Origin: Chrysophaeum taylorii
Lineage: Eukaryota > Sar > Pelagophyceae > Pelagomonadales > Pelagomonadaceae
NCBI GenBank assembly: GCA_029834535.1
Contig: JAQMWT010000563.1
Span: 1 to 64,000, forward strand
Reading direction: 5' to 3'
Length of the DNA stretch: 64,000 nucleotides
The notes beneath the pieces are model-generated. The model saw only the letters and a list, made by a program, of their open reading frames with translations, was not told where the DNA came from and did no database searches. Position numbers and translations under genes: made by a program. How positions within the stretch are numbered: position 1 is the first letter of the stretch; every line of letters begins with the position of its first letter. Of this stretch, positions 40,389-50,040 are shown in pieces.

Positions 40389-42806
40389 ATGCCGCAACTG
40401 GGTCGACTGTACACTCGCAAGCAGCGGGAATCCGCGGCGTGGTGGGAGCGGACGCGGCAGGCGGTGTCCGCGGCGGCGGCGAGCAAGCAGGCTCTGCCCC
40501 TCGTTTTCGCGGGGGCCAAGGCGTCGCAGGCGCGGATGTTGGGCAAGGCGGCCATGATGGCCGGGGATCTGGTTCACGTGCTGCGGAAGCTGGTGGAGCG
40601 GAAGGAGATCGAGGGGGCGGAGGTGTCGTGGGGCGAGGCGACGACGCTCGCTCTCGAGGCGATGCGGGACACGCTCGGGCGCGATCGGGGGGCTCGGCCG
40701 TTCGGGAACGAGGCGTTCGAGCAGGTCGCGGCGGCCATCGTCGCACTTCAGGAGCTCCTGGAGATTTGCACGTGCGTGCTGCGCGAGCCCGGGCAGGCCT
40801 CACCCAGCGTGCTCGCGCACGAGCTCGAAAAGCGCGAGATGATCGTCGACGACGCTTTAGAATATCTTAAATGTCGCGACGACGATACCGACGTGACCGT
40901 CGTGGATATGGGGGGGGTCTCGGCGGCGGCCCTCGCGATCGTCGACGACGTCGAGGCCCTGCGGCCGAAAGGCGACGACGTGATCGCCGTCGGAATGCGC
41001 GCGAAGGCTGTTCTCGAAGTTCTGAAGCGAGACGCGGACTTCTCGCTCGCCCGACAGGCGACGCTCGACGCCCTCGCCGCCAAGCTCGCGCAGCTCCACG
41101 AGCTGCTGCTCTCGTCGTACAAACGGAAAGGTTGGTTGCAGGCGCGGTGGGTCGGCGCGATCGGGTCGCCGTTCTCGGCGGCCGACGCCGACGTCGAGAG
41201 GGCGTGCGACGAGCTCCGCGAGCAGCTCGGGCTGCGGCCGGCGGCTCGCGCCACGACCTACGTTCTCGAGGTGGCGATGGTCCGGAGCATCGAGAAGACG
41301 TGCAAGCGGCTGGGGGGCACGCAGCGCGACGCCGCCATGGTCTTGTCTAAGGACGTGGCGGCCACCGAGCGCGTTTCCGCCGCCGCGAACGTCGACCCCG
41401 ACGAGCTCCGAAAGGAGCTCCTGAAATTTGGACCCGCGGACTGCGCGCACTGCGGGGCCTCTATCGCCGTGCGCGCCGCCAATTTCTGCCCGAACTGCGG
41501 CCAGCGCGTCACCACGGGCCTCGCGCGCCTCGTGGGGGCTTCGTCTCCCTACTCGCCCGAGCTCAAGGCAATCTTCAAGAGCGCGTGGGCGCGAGCCGAC
41601 GCGGTCGTCTCGAGGGCCCTCGAGCAGCTGTCGGAGGGCGACGCCACGGGTGCCCACGCAACGCTGGATGGTCATCGCTCCGATGCCAACGCGTGCGTCG
41701 TCGCAGGCGCAGCGCTCTGCCATCTCGGTCGCTACGAGGCGGCGCTCGATCGCCTCGGCGACGCGATCGAGCTCGACGCGGGCAACGTCGACGCGTGGTT
41801 CGGAATGGCTGTCGTCCGAACCAAGCGCGGGGACGAGGACCTCGCTGCCTTCGAACAGTGCGTGGCCCTCGCCCCCGGCCACTCGATGGCCCGCACCGCC
41901 TACGGCACGGCGCTTTTCGAACGCCGAGACGCCGACGGCGCCGAAAGAGAGCTCCGGAGGGCGATCAAAGCCGATCCTTCCAACGCGATCGCCCACACCT
42001 CCTACGCGATGGTTCTGCAGCTCAAACGCAACCACTCGGCCGCCCAGCGCCTCTACAAGCGCGCGATCGACCTCGACCCGCTCAACTCGGACGCGCTCTG
42101 CAAGTACGGCATCTTCCTCTACGACGTCCGCAACGATTCCGACGCGGCCGAGGTCGTGTTTAAGTCTGCGATCGATGCGGGGGTCGGAAATTCCAACGCC
42201 CACCTCTGCTACGGCTGTCTCCTCGAACAGGCGCGCCACGACTACCGCGGGGCGACCTGCCAGTACAAGTTGGCGATCGACGCCGATCCGACCAACGCGA
42301 TGGCCGCGAAGTGTTACCAGCGGGCCCAGCAAAAGACCCACAAGCTCAAGGAGGAGGTGCGCCTCGAGGTCACCAACTCCACCAGCCTCAACATCCTCTG
42401 TGTCTTCACGGCCGCCCGGGTAGCCTGGTCCTCGCCGCCCCAAACGACGACGATGAAGTCCCTCGTCTCGCTCGCAGCCTTCGAGGTCCACGCGCGCACC
42501 ACCACGACTCTCACCATCGAGGCTGCTTCGATGCCATTCTGCTCGGTCTTCGCGATGGATCTTAAGGCCGCCACCTTTGGCTTTGTCTACGTCAAACCGG
42601 ACGACTCGAACACCCTCAAAATCACTAAATCTGTCCTCAAGATGGACGACCGCCGCCGTTCCCTCCCGCCCGTGCACGACGCCCACCTCCGGGCCCTCGG
42701 CCTCCTGCTCGAGGAGGACGACGACGAAGAGAGCGACGACTTTCACCACCCTCTTGAGTACTCGGAAAGCTGCGGCGCTTCTTCTTTCGCGGGCACAGAC
42801 TCTTGA
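40389..42806 (+). CDS. Helical/zinc-ribbon protein with TPR array (paralog)
   Basis: 805 aa from the ATG at 40389; the upstream extension lacks ATG and is not shared with the paralog. Residues 1-about 340 are homologous to the gene at 33791 (ESAAWWERTRQAV; FEQVAAAIVALQELLEICT; GWLQARWVGAIGSPF). A zinc ribbon, CAHCGASIAVRAANFCPNCG, is near 350-372. About seven TPR-like repeats follow from about 400 to 660, with signatures such as YEAALDRLGDAIELDAGNVD and AQRLYKRAIDLDPLNSDAL. A final beta-rich segment and an Asp/Glu tail end the protein. TPRs indicate a protein-binding scaffold. The helical domain is unrecognised. The pair probably arose by duplication, with gain or loss of the TPR part. Confidence 0.82.
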   Translation: MPQLGRLYTRKQRESAAWWERTRQAVSAAAASKQALPLVFAGAKASQARMLGKAAMMAGDLVHVLRKLVERKEIEGAEVSWGEATTLALEAMRDTLGRDRGARPFGNEAFEQVAAAIVALQELLEICTCVLREPGQASPSVLAHELEKREMIVDDALEYLKCRDDDTDVTVVDMGGVSAAALAIVDDVEALRPKGDDVIAVGMRAKAVLEVLKRDADFSLARQATLDALAAKLAQLHELLLSSYKRKGWLQARWVGAIGSPFSAADADVERACDELREQLGLRPAARATTYVLEVAMVRSIEKTCKRLGGTQRDAAMVLSKDVAATERVSAAANVDPDELRKELLKFGPADCAHCGASIAVRAANFCPNCGQRVTTGLARLVGASSPYSPELKAIFKSAWARADAVVSRALEQLSEGDATGAHATLDGHRSDANACVVAGAALCHLGRYEAALDRLGDAIELDAGNVDAWFGMAVVRTKRGDEDLAAFEQCVALAPGHSMARTAYGTALFERRDADGAERELRRAIKADPSNAIAHTSYAMVLQLKRNHSAAQRLYKRAIDLDPLNSDALCKYGIFLYDVRNDSDAAEVVFKSAIDAGVGNSNAHLCYGCLLEQARHDYRGATCQYKLAIDADPTNAMAAKCYQRAQQKTHKLKEEVRLEVTNSTSLNILCVFTAARVAWSSPPQTTTMKSLVSLAAFEVHARTTTTLTIEAASMPFCSVFAMDLKAATFGFVYVKPDDSNTLKITKSVLKMDDRRRSLPPVHDAHLRALGLLLEEDDDEESDDFHHPLEYSESCGASSFAGTDS

Positions 42807-42909
42807 TCTCAACAAAAAGAACTAAAAAATTTCGAGGCAGGAGCGCGTCGACGGCTCCTGCCATCTATTCGTCCGCGCTGCAGGCGCCTGCTTCAATTAT
42901 TGGGCTGCC

Positions 42910-42941
<32 letters not shown>

Positions 42942-43184
42942 CCTACACGCGCGCAAGGCGACGACGACGACGACGACGACGATAGCACTTCACTTCTTCG
43001 TCGTTGTCAAGATGATTTCCGACACGATGATTTCCGACACCTCTCGCCCATACGTTGTCTGTTTGCTTCGTTGCCATGTCATTAGTATCGTCCTACTCAA
43101 AACTTTCAAGGAAACCTTCGACGACTCTAGGGGGAATGGAATGGAATGGAATGGAATGGAAATCTACCAGCATGCGGTTGGTCG
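42807..43184. repeat. Convergent intergenic with microsatellites
   Basis: Holds a CAT run (about 42912-42941), a CGA run (about 42957-42983), a repeated ATGATTTCCGACAC pair near 43012-43036 and four GGAAT units (about 43135-43158). No gene. Two 3' UTRs must meet here. Confidence 0.7.
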
Positions 43185-44390
43185 TCACTCGTCATTGTCA
43201 AGGTAGTAGTCGAGGATGTGGGCCATGCGGCGGCGGAGGTCCTCGGCATCGGAAAGAAAAGATTTTGGGATGGCGCTGTTGAGTAAAGCAACGAGGGCGT
43301 CCGCTTGGTCGTCGGAGGAGGCGAGGCGACGCCAGAAGCGGTCGGGGATGGAAAATAGGGTGAGGACGACGTGGGCGGGCGTCGGGAGGTTGTCCGTGGG
43401 CTCGACGATGCCCAATTGCTGCGCCGGCTTGTCCATCGAGCGCCGGAGGGCGTCGGTGTTGTGACAGCAGGATGTATCGACGATCACGGCGCGAGGTATA
43501 GCGCCGGCGGAAACGAGGCGGTCGACGCGACGAGCGGCGTCCGTCGGCGTCGCCAGCGCGTCGTCGAGGCGCGTCTCTTCGAGGGCGTCGCGGAGCGCGA
43601 GAGGCCGGCGATCGCGAAGGTACATCGCGTGGTCGAGGAAGAGCAATTGGGCGCCGACGGGAGACCCGACGAGACTTCGCTTCAACGCTAAAAGGCCTCG
43701 CGGTTTTCCCGCGTCGCGGTCCACCGATCGCATCGCCGCGCACAGCTGAGAGACGGGAAGCCAGTGGGAGGGATACTTGAAGCGCGCCGTGTCCATCAAC
43801 AAGACGCGGTCAGAGCCGGCGTGGTACCCCCCCAACGGCGAGAAGTGGCCTTCCCCCGTCTGGCCGACGCCGCGTCGATCGTACGACGCGATCAAAAATT
43901 CCGTTGGGTTGTCCGGCGGCTGCGCGCTCGTGCGCCGAATCACGTCCCTGACCGACTCCTCGAGATGCTCGCAGTCCCCGCGGATCACCTCCACGTCCAA
44001 CGAGTTGCACCGACCCGTGCACGCGAGCAGGTCCAACGTAAGTCCCTCGACCTTGACGCGATCCAACGGCTTGCAGCACTCGAGGAGGTGCTCCGAGTAC
44101 CACCGCCAGGCGCCCTTCCACCGCCGCCCGGGGTCAACCGACAAAGCGTTCAGCACCATCACGAGCGACGCGAGCCCGCAATACGCCGGCTCTTCCTGGG
44201 TGTGGAACTGCTCGGCGAGCCGAAAATACGTCCCCATGCTCTGCGCGGCGAGCGCCTCGGAGAACAGCGCGAGCCCCTCGCTCGACGAAAACGCGATGGC
44301 GCTCTCGGGCAGCTTCCGACGATGGAACGTCTGCTGCTGCTGCTGCTGCTGCTGCTGGGACATGAGCACCACCATAAGCACACGAAGCAT
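43185..44390 (-). CDS. PCS: Phytochelatin synthase
   Basis: 401 aa. The catalytic domain makes phytochelatins from glutathione (gamma-glutamylcysteine dipeptidyl transfer) and binds heavy metals for detoxification. The papain-like triad is visible: Cys71 in EEPAYCGLASLVMVLNAL, His182 in GEGHFSPLGGYH and Asp200 in LLMDTARFKYP. His-Asp spacing of 18 and Cys-His spacing of 111 agree with plant PCS. The C-terminal half is a variable sensor region with scattered Cys (DTSCCHN). The N-terminus carries a poly-Gln run (nine CAG-type codons). In-frame Mets at positions 1, 6 and 10 leave the start uncertain. It is divergent from the selenocysteine candidate with 33 bp between ATGs. Confidence 0.93.
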   Translation of the reverse strand: MLRVLMVVLMSQQQQQQQQQTFHRRKLPESAIAFSSSEGLALFSEALAAQSMGTYFRLAEQFHTQEEPAYCGLASLVMVLNALSVDPGRRWKGAWRWYSEHLLECCKPLDRVKVEGLTLDLLACTGRCNSLDVEVIRGDCEHLEESVRDVIRRTSAQPPDNPTEFLIASYDRRGVGQTGEGHFSPLGGYHAGSDRVLLMDTARFKYPSHWLPVSQLCAAMRSVDRDAGKPRGLLALKRSLVGSPVGAQLLFLDHAMYLRDRRPLALRDALEETRLDDALATPTDAARRVDRLVSAGAIPRAVIVDTSCCHNTDALRRSMDKPAQQLGIVEPTDNLPTPAHVVLTLFSIPDRFWRRLASSDDQADALVALLNSAIPKSFLSDAEDLRRRMAHILDYYLDNDE

Positions 44391-44423
44391 ACACTACTTG
44401 TAGGGTAAGTAATATCATCAGTC

Positions 44424-45068
44424 ATGAAGGCCGGCAGCAAGAGTCTCAACAAGATTTGCATCGATGTCGTCTCGGACACTGTCTGACCCTGGTGCTCGGT
44501 GGGGAAGAAGCACCTAGAGCGTGCCGTCGCTGCCACGCAGGCAGACGTCGAAGTGCGCTGGCGGCCCTTCTTCCTCAACCCGAGCGCCCCCGAGGAGGGT
44601 ATCGAGAAACGCCGCTACTACGAAGAAAAGTTCGGCCGATCGCGCCTCGCGGCGATCGAGCCGAGGCTCCGCGAGGCCTTCCGGAGCGTCGGGTTGCCCT
44701 TCAGCCTCGGAGGACTGACTGGCTCGACGATGGATTCCCATCGCTTGATCGCTTGGGCAGAGGACGTCAGCCTAGACGCCCAGAACAAGCTCGTCGACGA
44801 GCTCTTTCGCAATTACTTTGGCGAGGAAAAGTTCATCAATGACCCCGAGGTCCTCGTGGCGGCCGCGACCAAGGCCGGCTTGGACGAGACCGCCGCCAAG
44901 AATCTCGTCGCCGACAAGACTAAGTACCGCGATCGAGTCGTGGCCCTGTACGACCGTTACGCCACTGGCGTCCAGGGTGTCCCCCACTTCATTATCGGTG
45001 ACGAGGCCATCTCGGGCGCTCAGCCTCCCGAAGTCTTCGTCGAAATCCTCAAAAAGTACCAAGGCTAG
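44424..45068 (+). CDS. DsbA/FrnE-like thioredoxin-fold protein, probable selenoprotein (UPWC)
   Basis: Reading from the ATG at 44424, codon 21 (44484-44486) is TGA exactly where the family has the first active-site Cys: SDTV-TGA-PWCSVGKKHLE replaces the usual SDxxCPWCxxGKxxLE. The frame is otherwise open to the stop at 45068 (214 aa counting UGA as Sec), with the helical insert and the cis-Pro loop GVQGVPHFIIG followed by ISGAQPPEVF, as in FrnE/2-hydroxychromene-carboxylate-isomerase-like DsbA proteins. Without read-through the product would lack the active site. An eukaryotic SECIS is required; a weak candidate is in the 3' UTR. Role: thiol-disulfide exchange, substrate unknown. A Cys-to-stop mutation or sequencing error is the alternative. 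Confidence 0.82.
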
Positions 45069-45089
45069 CTCCTCGGACCAAGCAAACCT

Positions 45090-45135
45090 CTTCTTCTTCT
45101 TCTTCTTCTTCTTCTTCTTCTTCTTCTTCTTCTTC
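45090..45135 (+). repeat. CTT microsatellite in 3' UTR
   Basis: Uninterrupted CTT/TTC units about 20 bp after the stop of the selenoprotein candidate. Confidence 0.9.
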
Positions 45136-45210
45136 GATCGCGCGACCGACATGACGACGCAGCTTCTTCGCTACCGCTCTTGCTGCTGCGCCTGAAATTA
45201 GAACTAAGAA
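45136..45210 (+). promoter_or_regulatory. Candidate SECIS element (weak)
   Basis: ATGA at 45151-45154 and TGA at 45193-45195 could form the non-Watson-Crick quartet. The strands between them, CGACGCAGC and GCTGCTGCG, pair at seven of nine positions around an 18-nt loop. The 45-nt quartet span is what SECIS elements use. Against it: no AA at the 5' side of the apical loop and an unclear lower helix. Listed because the UGA reading demands a SECIS in this UTR. Confidence 0.25.
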
Positions 45211-46212
45211 CGCACCGCGCGCCCCTTCGAGGGAGCAGGAGGCGACCTGCTGTGTCCACTTTTTCAGATAGGGGGCGGCGCTTCTTGTCCGCGAATTGCC
45301 GAGGTGGCCTTGGTTCCTTCCCCCACGCGCGCTCTACTCCGCAGAAGCATTGAGCATGGCGAGGGAGATGATGGTGCTTCTCACCGAGATGGTACGCAAC
45401 AACGTCGATGAAGATCGCAGCTTTTTTGAGCAGAAGCGGGCTCTGGTGCGCTCGCAATATATCTGGGCGAAGACCAGAAAGTCTGGGTGTTTGACTCGTC
45501 GTCGTCGTCGTTCGTCGTCGTCGTCGTCGTCGTCGTCGCTAATGAGACTCTCGTTGCGTTATAAGCTCGAGGAAAGCGCATCACAGACCCCCTTTGCAAA
45601 TCCATCGTCGAAAGTTTAATAGCCACACACTCGAACGATGCCGAAGTCAACACCGCAAGCGAGAGCGACCACCTTACCCCCCAACTCGACATTTACAATA
45701 ACAGTCGTGGCTCTACAAGCCAAGCACGCGTAGCCTCGCAATACTCGTTGTCTCGTGAGTAGTAGCATATCCTCGCAAGACTGCCACACCCCCCTCGAGC
45801 GGCCGTGGTGCGCGAGTAGTAAAGGCAACAACTAGAATGTGTTCTTTTGGTAATGGTATGTGGTGTTGTGCCCTTCGCAAAAACCGCCTCCACATCGTGA
45901 TTTACCGTCCGCGTCGTCCTCGCGTCGTGTCAACAGCAACGACACTCGCCCAAGCAACACAGAGCTGCGACCTACGAGATGCCCACTAATATTTTTGCCG
46001 ATACCTCATCTCAGCCAGGGCTACTACGACTCGATTCTGACACGTTGACGGACTTCCCCTTTATAGCAGTCGACATACAAAAAAAAATCTTTGACGTCGC
46101 GCGAAGTCAGATCCCCCGGCCGCAAGTTCGCACCTTTTCATTCCATTCGAGGACACGAACCTTTCTTTTGTGGCTCTGGAACCCCAGAGTAGAAGGGTAA
46201 AACCGATGATGA
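45211..46212. other. Convergent intergenic region
   Basis: No supported gene. A CGT run lies at about 45497-45540. It should contain the remainder of the selenoprotein candidate's 3' UTR and the MsrA 3' UTR. Confidence 0.5.
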
Positions 46213-47053
46213 TTACACAATATCGGGGCAGCCCGTGCCTTCGAGCAGGCCTCTTTCGTAGTAGGCCATCGCGAGGTCGTTGTAGGCACGAGGATAATCT
46301 TCCCCGAGCATGAAGCCGTCGTGGAACTGGTGGTAAACCTCGGCCTGATGGAAGGGAAAGGCGGCAGTATCATAGACCCAGATTAGCCTCTTCCCGAGGG
46401 TATCCGGGTCGTTGCCGGTCCCCGCTTTGAGTCTCATGCCTTTGTTCAGCAAGACGTCGCTCGCCTCCTGAAAGAGGGGCGAGTCCATGCCACCCGGCAA
46501 CCCCATAAGGCTCCGGTACTCGGAGCCTCGATCGAGCTTGTCGGGTCGATCGCCTCTGTCGTCGAAGAGCTTAGCGTACTCTCGAGCGAACGCGGGCACC
46601 GCGTCCGGGGGCAGCCTCACGCCTGCGCAAACCCTCGGAAACGTCCTCGCGAGATCGACAGGGGGGTCAAAAATGGGTGTAAATCTGATTCTGACTTAGA
46701 GAGATTCGTCACGGGGCGAGTCACTTACTCACGACTTCGCCGTGGCCGAGCTTTCCGTAGTCCGCGACGCGCTGGAAGTTGTGGTAGCACACGAGGTCGC
46801 CGCCGCTTCCTCCGGCGTATCCCGCCCGTGCGGTCAGCTGGTCGTCGCCGCGGCCGAGCAATCGCTTCTCTGCCATCGCGAACTCGTGTTGCACATGCCA
46901 GAAACACCCTACGCCAAAGTAAACTTCGACGGCCTCCTGGACGGCCTGGACCGGCGTCGTGGCGGCGGCACCCAGCACGCTGATCAACCCGCGCCGGTCG
47001 ATCTGCAACGCGGTCGCCACGCAAGCGATCAACGAGACACGCAGCATCATCAT
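46213..47053 (-). CDS. msrA: Peptide methionine sulfoxide reductase A, two exons
   Basis: Exon 1 is 47053-46729 and exon 2 is 46622-46213, 244 aa in all. The 106-nt intron has a GTAAGT donor (46728-46723) and a CAG acceptor (46625-46623); splicing gives GHGEVVSVRLPPDAV in frame. It reduces methionine-S-sulfoxide. Seen: catalytic Cys in VGCFWHVQHEF (Cys, not Sec), RAGYAGG, VCYHN, YGKLGHGEVV in exon 1; KLDRGSEYRSLMGLPGGMDS and FPFHQAEVYHQFH in exon 2. The N-terminus (MMMLRVSLIACVATAL, then RRGLISVLGAAAT) looks like a targeting peptide with a twin-Arg stretch, so a plastid or secretory location is likely. A longer upstream frame lacks an ATG. Divergent from the PHD gene with 141 bp between. Confidence 0.92.
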
Positions 47054-47194
47054 CAACGACACGTCACCGCGATCGATCTCTAGCAGGGGGGAAAACAAAT
47101 AAAAGGGTTTTGACGAAGGAAACAAAGAGGGTTGGAACTTCTTCTTCTTCTTGGACAACAACAAGAAGCGTCCGTTGGGTTCGAGTTCAAAAAT

Positions 47195-48574
47195 ATGAAT
47201 CCCGGGTGGGGTCTGGTTTGGGTGAGCGACAGCGAAGCGCGCGAGCGGGGAATGCGGTTCGGCGGGGAGAGCGTGGCACGGCCACGCGCCGTGGGCATTC
47301 CCGAGTCGCAGGACGCGTGCGCGTGCTGCGGGCTCGCGAACTCGAGCCCCGACGACGACATCGTGTACTGCGACGGGTGCGACGAGGCGTTCCACCAGAG
47401 CTGCTACCACATTCCCGTGATTCCCGAGAAGGAGTTTTATTGTCGACGGTGCCTAGAGGAGCGGCAGGAGGCGGAACCAACGGATCTGGTGGCGCCGCCG
47501 CTGAAAGTAGATTCTGAAGAGGAGGACCTCTCGGAGAGTCTGCGACGGACTGGACTCGACTCGTGCGTGGATTTGTTTATCGTGGCCGCCACCGCCGACC
47601 GGTTCGGGACGCCCGTCGTGGGGTTAAAAGAGCTCGTCGCCGCGTGCGCGAGCCCGTTGCGGTCTGAATCCGCGTACGTCGCGATACTCAGACGCGGCGT
47701 CAAGGCCGGCAAGTGGTGCGTGAGCCTCGCGCGATCCTTGGAGGAGGCGGGCTTTGGGAAGGAGGCCTATTGGGTCTTGGGTGGCGAGACGGCCTGCGAC
47801 GACGACGTCGAGGCGAGGTCCTTCGAGAGGCTCGGGAACCTAGACCCTCGTCGTCGCGCGAGGGTTTTGAGGTGCGCTCTCGACGCGTCGACGACCGTGC
47901 AGCACCGCGTCCGGGACGTGCTGGCGACCACCGAGACGGGGCTGCGGCTCGAATCCTTTGGGGTGGATTCGGCCGGGAGATCATATTTTCTCTTCCAGGA
48001 CGCGACCGGTTCGTTTGCCGTGTGCCGCTGCGCGCTCGGCCAGACCCCCCCGCTTTCTGCTAAATCCAAGAAAATTTTCGCCGATTCCCGCAAGGCCAAG
48101 AAGAGACCCAAAAAGAAGCCCCTCCCCAAGCACCCTCGCTGGGAGACGATGGCGGCGACGGGATCGGAGCTCGGCGAACTCGCGCGTTCGCTGCGACGGT
48201 CCTCGCACGGCGACGACCTCTGGATTTCCTGCGTCCTCCGCGACAAGCTCGTCCCCCACTTGAACTCCACCCTGCTGGCCGCGAGGCTCGAAGCTAAGCG
48301 CCAGGAGCGCGCCCTGCGCAGGACCAAAGCCGCGCAGAAGGACCTCCTCATCGGCAACCATGCAGCCACCGCCCTCGACGGTCCCCGCAAGCGCAAGACG
48401 GTCGACTACAGCTTCAAGGACTTCGACTCCCAGATCGACGCGGCGACCAACGGTGACAAGGCCGCCAAGCGACCCAACAACAACCACCACCACCACCACT
48501 ACTTGAACGGCAAAGGCGGCCGGGCGGCCGGCCACTACGTCGCTCAGCCCCCCCCCCCAACGAGCTTTTTCTAG
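47195..48574 (+). CDS. PHD-finger protein with DDT/WHIM-like region
   Basis: 459 aa from the ATG at 47195; the upstream frame would need TTG. Residues about 41-87 are a PHD finger with complete Cys4-His-Cys3 ligands: CACC, YCDGC, FHQSC, YCRRC. PHD fingers read histone H3 tails. Residues about 107-285 resemble the DDT and WHIM modules of ISWI-partner proteins: CVDLFIVAATADRFGTPVVG, ARVLRCALDAST, and LRLESFGVDSAGRSYFLFQD in the place of the LGxDRxGRxYW motif. The remainder is basic with KKRPKKKPLPKHPR nuclear-localisation-like runs and a poly-His stretch. It probably belongs to a chromatin-remodelling complex (inference). Confidence 0.82.
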   Translation: MNPGWGLVWVSDSEARERGMRFGGESVARPRAVGIPESQDACACCGLANSSPDDDIVYCDGCDEAFHQSCYHIPVIPEKEFYCRRCLEERQEAEPTDLVAPPLKVDSEEEDLSESLRRTGLDSCVDLFIVAATADRFGTPVVGLKELVAACASPLRSESAYVAILRRGVKAGKWCVSLARSLEEAGFGKEAYWVLGGETACDDDVEARSFERLGNLDPRRRARVLRCALDASTTVQHRVRDVLATTETGLRLESFGVDSAGRSYFLFQDATGSFAVCRCALGQTPPLSAKSKKIFADSRKAKKRPKKKPLPKHPRWETMAATGSELGELARSLRRSSHGDDLWISCVLRDKLVPHLNSTLLAARLEAKRQERALRRTKAAQKDLLIGNHAATALDGPRKRKTVDYSFKDFDSQIDAATNGDKAAKRPNNNHHHHHYLNGKGGRAAGHYVAQPPPPTSFF

Positions 48575-48615
48575 CCGTATTTCGCCGCGTCAGAATGAAT
48601 AAATAAATAAATAAA

Positions 48616-49120
48616 TACAAGTGCAGGCCAGTAAGTTCACCTACTCCCAATCTCTAACCCTAGTAAGTTCACCTGGTCCCAGTAAGTTCACCTGGTCAGT
48701 TAGTTCACTTAGTCCCAATCGCATGAGTGTCATGTGTGTATGAAGTGAACGTGGCATGTGACCTAGTGCCAGGACAGGCGACGTGGCGCGTGCGTGGCGC
48801 GAGCGTGGTGTGTCAGTGGCGTGTCACTGGGACAGGCTGGTGCCAATTACTATCCCAGCGTTAACCCACTCGTGCTCACACCCACTCACCCCACTCTCCT
48901 TTGAGCTCGTCGCTCTCACCTCCGCTAATCTAAGCTGCTTTGATCCATACACGCAGCTAGCCTTTGCGTTTACTCTAAAAACCCCAGTAAGTTCACTTGG
49001 TCTCAGTAAGTTCACCTGGTCCCAGTAAGTTCACCTGGTCCCAATAAGTTCACCTAGTCCCAATCTCAAACCCCAGTAAGTTCACCTGGTCCCAGTAAGT
49101 TCACCTACAGTGCACGTGTA
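48616..49120 (-). repeat. Left terminal arm (AGTAAGTTCACC iterations)
   Basis: At least ten copies of AGTAAGTTCACCTGGTCCC-type units in two clusters (48629-48720, 48985-49110), separated by a core with GCTCGTCGCTCTCACCTCCG and a GT-rich insert (about 48725-48850) absent from the right arm. Confidence 0.85.
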
Positions 49121-49676
49121 GACGCCGGAAAGGGTCTTATCGGTATTGCGTAGCACGTGTGGGGTACGGTGGAGTCGTCGACTCAGAAGAGCATATCCTC
49201 GGGGTTGCCGATCGACAGAGAGCCACGTAGAGCTGGACGTGACAGAAGACGGGCCTGTGGGCAAGAGGACGCCGACCTCGCGGGGCGTCTGGCCCTGGCT
49301 TTTGTTGATCGTTTGGCGTAGGCAGGCCTTAAGGGATACAGGTTGGAGGAGCCTCGGTGACACGACACGATCAATCATGTATCTGGTACCGTTGCAGTGG
49401 CCGTGCCACGGGTCGAGGTTGCGAAGACTTTAAGCTCGCGATCAAAGTCAGCATGCCGTTGGTTGTTGGGGAGTTCAAAACTCGACTGTAAAGAGCGAGG
49501 CGTCGGCTTCCGACCCAACCTAGTCTGCCGAAAAGAACTCCGACGCCTCGTCTCCGGGAAAAAAAGGCCGCGGTCATGCGCGCGTTGTCAGCATCGACAA
49601 CATCGTTTCGACGGGGCGTGAGAATGGCGCGCCGAAAGAGCCGCCGCGGGTCGTGAAAATAGTCTGCGAGGTCGCC
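49120..49676 (-). pseudogene. Helitron-type helicase fragment, minus copy
   Basis: On the minus strand it reads DLADYFHDPRRLF and ARMTAAFFSRRRGVGVLFGR, then in another frame LRQTINKSQGQTPREVGVLL. It begins exactly where the 32.9-kb copy begins (CGTCTACGGCGACCTCGCAG) and ends next to the left arm. Confidence 0.75.
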
Positions 49677-50040
49677 GTAGACGAATCCCTGACAACCAAC
49701 GGCATGCTGACTTTGATCGCGAGCTTAATGTCTTCGCAACCTCGACCCGTCGCACGGCCACTGCAACGGTACCAGATACATGATCGATCGTGTCGTGTCA
49801 CCGAGGCTCCTCCAACCTGTATCCCTCAAACCCACCGACGCCAAACGATCAACAAGAGCCAGAGGCAGACGCCCCGCAAGGTCGGCGTCCTCTTGCCCAA
49901 GCCCGTCTTCTGCCACGTCCAGCTCTACGTGGCTCTCTGTCGATCGGCAACCCCGAGGATATGCTCTTCTGAGTCGACGACTCCACCCTACCCCACACGT
50001 GCTACGCAATACCGATAAGCCCCCTCCCGGCGTCTACACG
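49677..50040 (+). pseudogene. Helitron-type helicase fragment, plus copy
   Basis: Starts at CTGACAACCAACGGCATGCT, as in the 33.12-kb copy, and runs through INKSQRQTPRKVGVLLPKPV and HVQLYVALCR to the right arm. It lacks the upstream part still present in the minus copy. Confidence 0.75.

Noticed and set aside
40857-42815. 652-aa minus-strand ORF
   Set aside because: Antisense of the TPR gene; the plus strand has clear TPRs and a zinc ribbon.
43135-43158. GGAAT repeats as centromeric satellite
   Set aside because: Only four units; an ordinary microsatellite between convergent genes.
45368-45560. Other ATGA cores (about 45368, 45408, 45542) as SECIS elements
   Set aside because: No adequate helix with a matching GA on the 3' side at the required spacing; the 45151 site is better though still weak.
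47132-47194. Upstream extension of the PHD gene
   Set aside because: Starts at TTG and encodes a leucine run from a CTT repeat; the ATG at 47195 is preferred.
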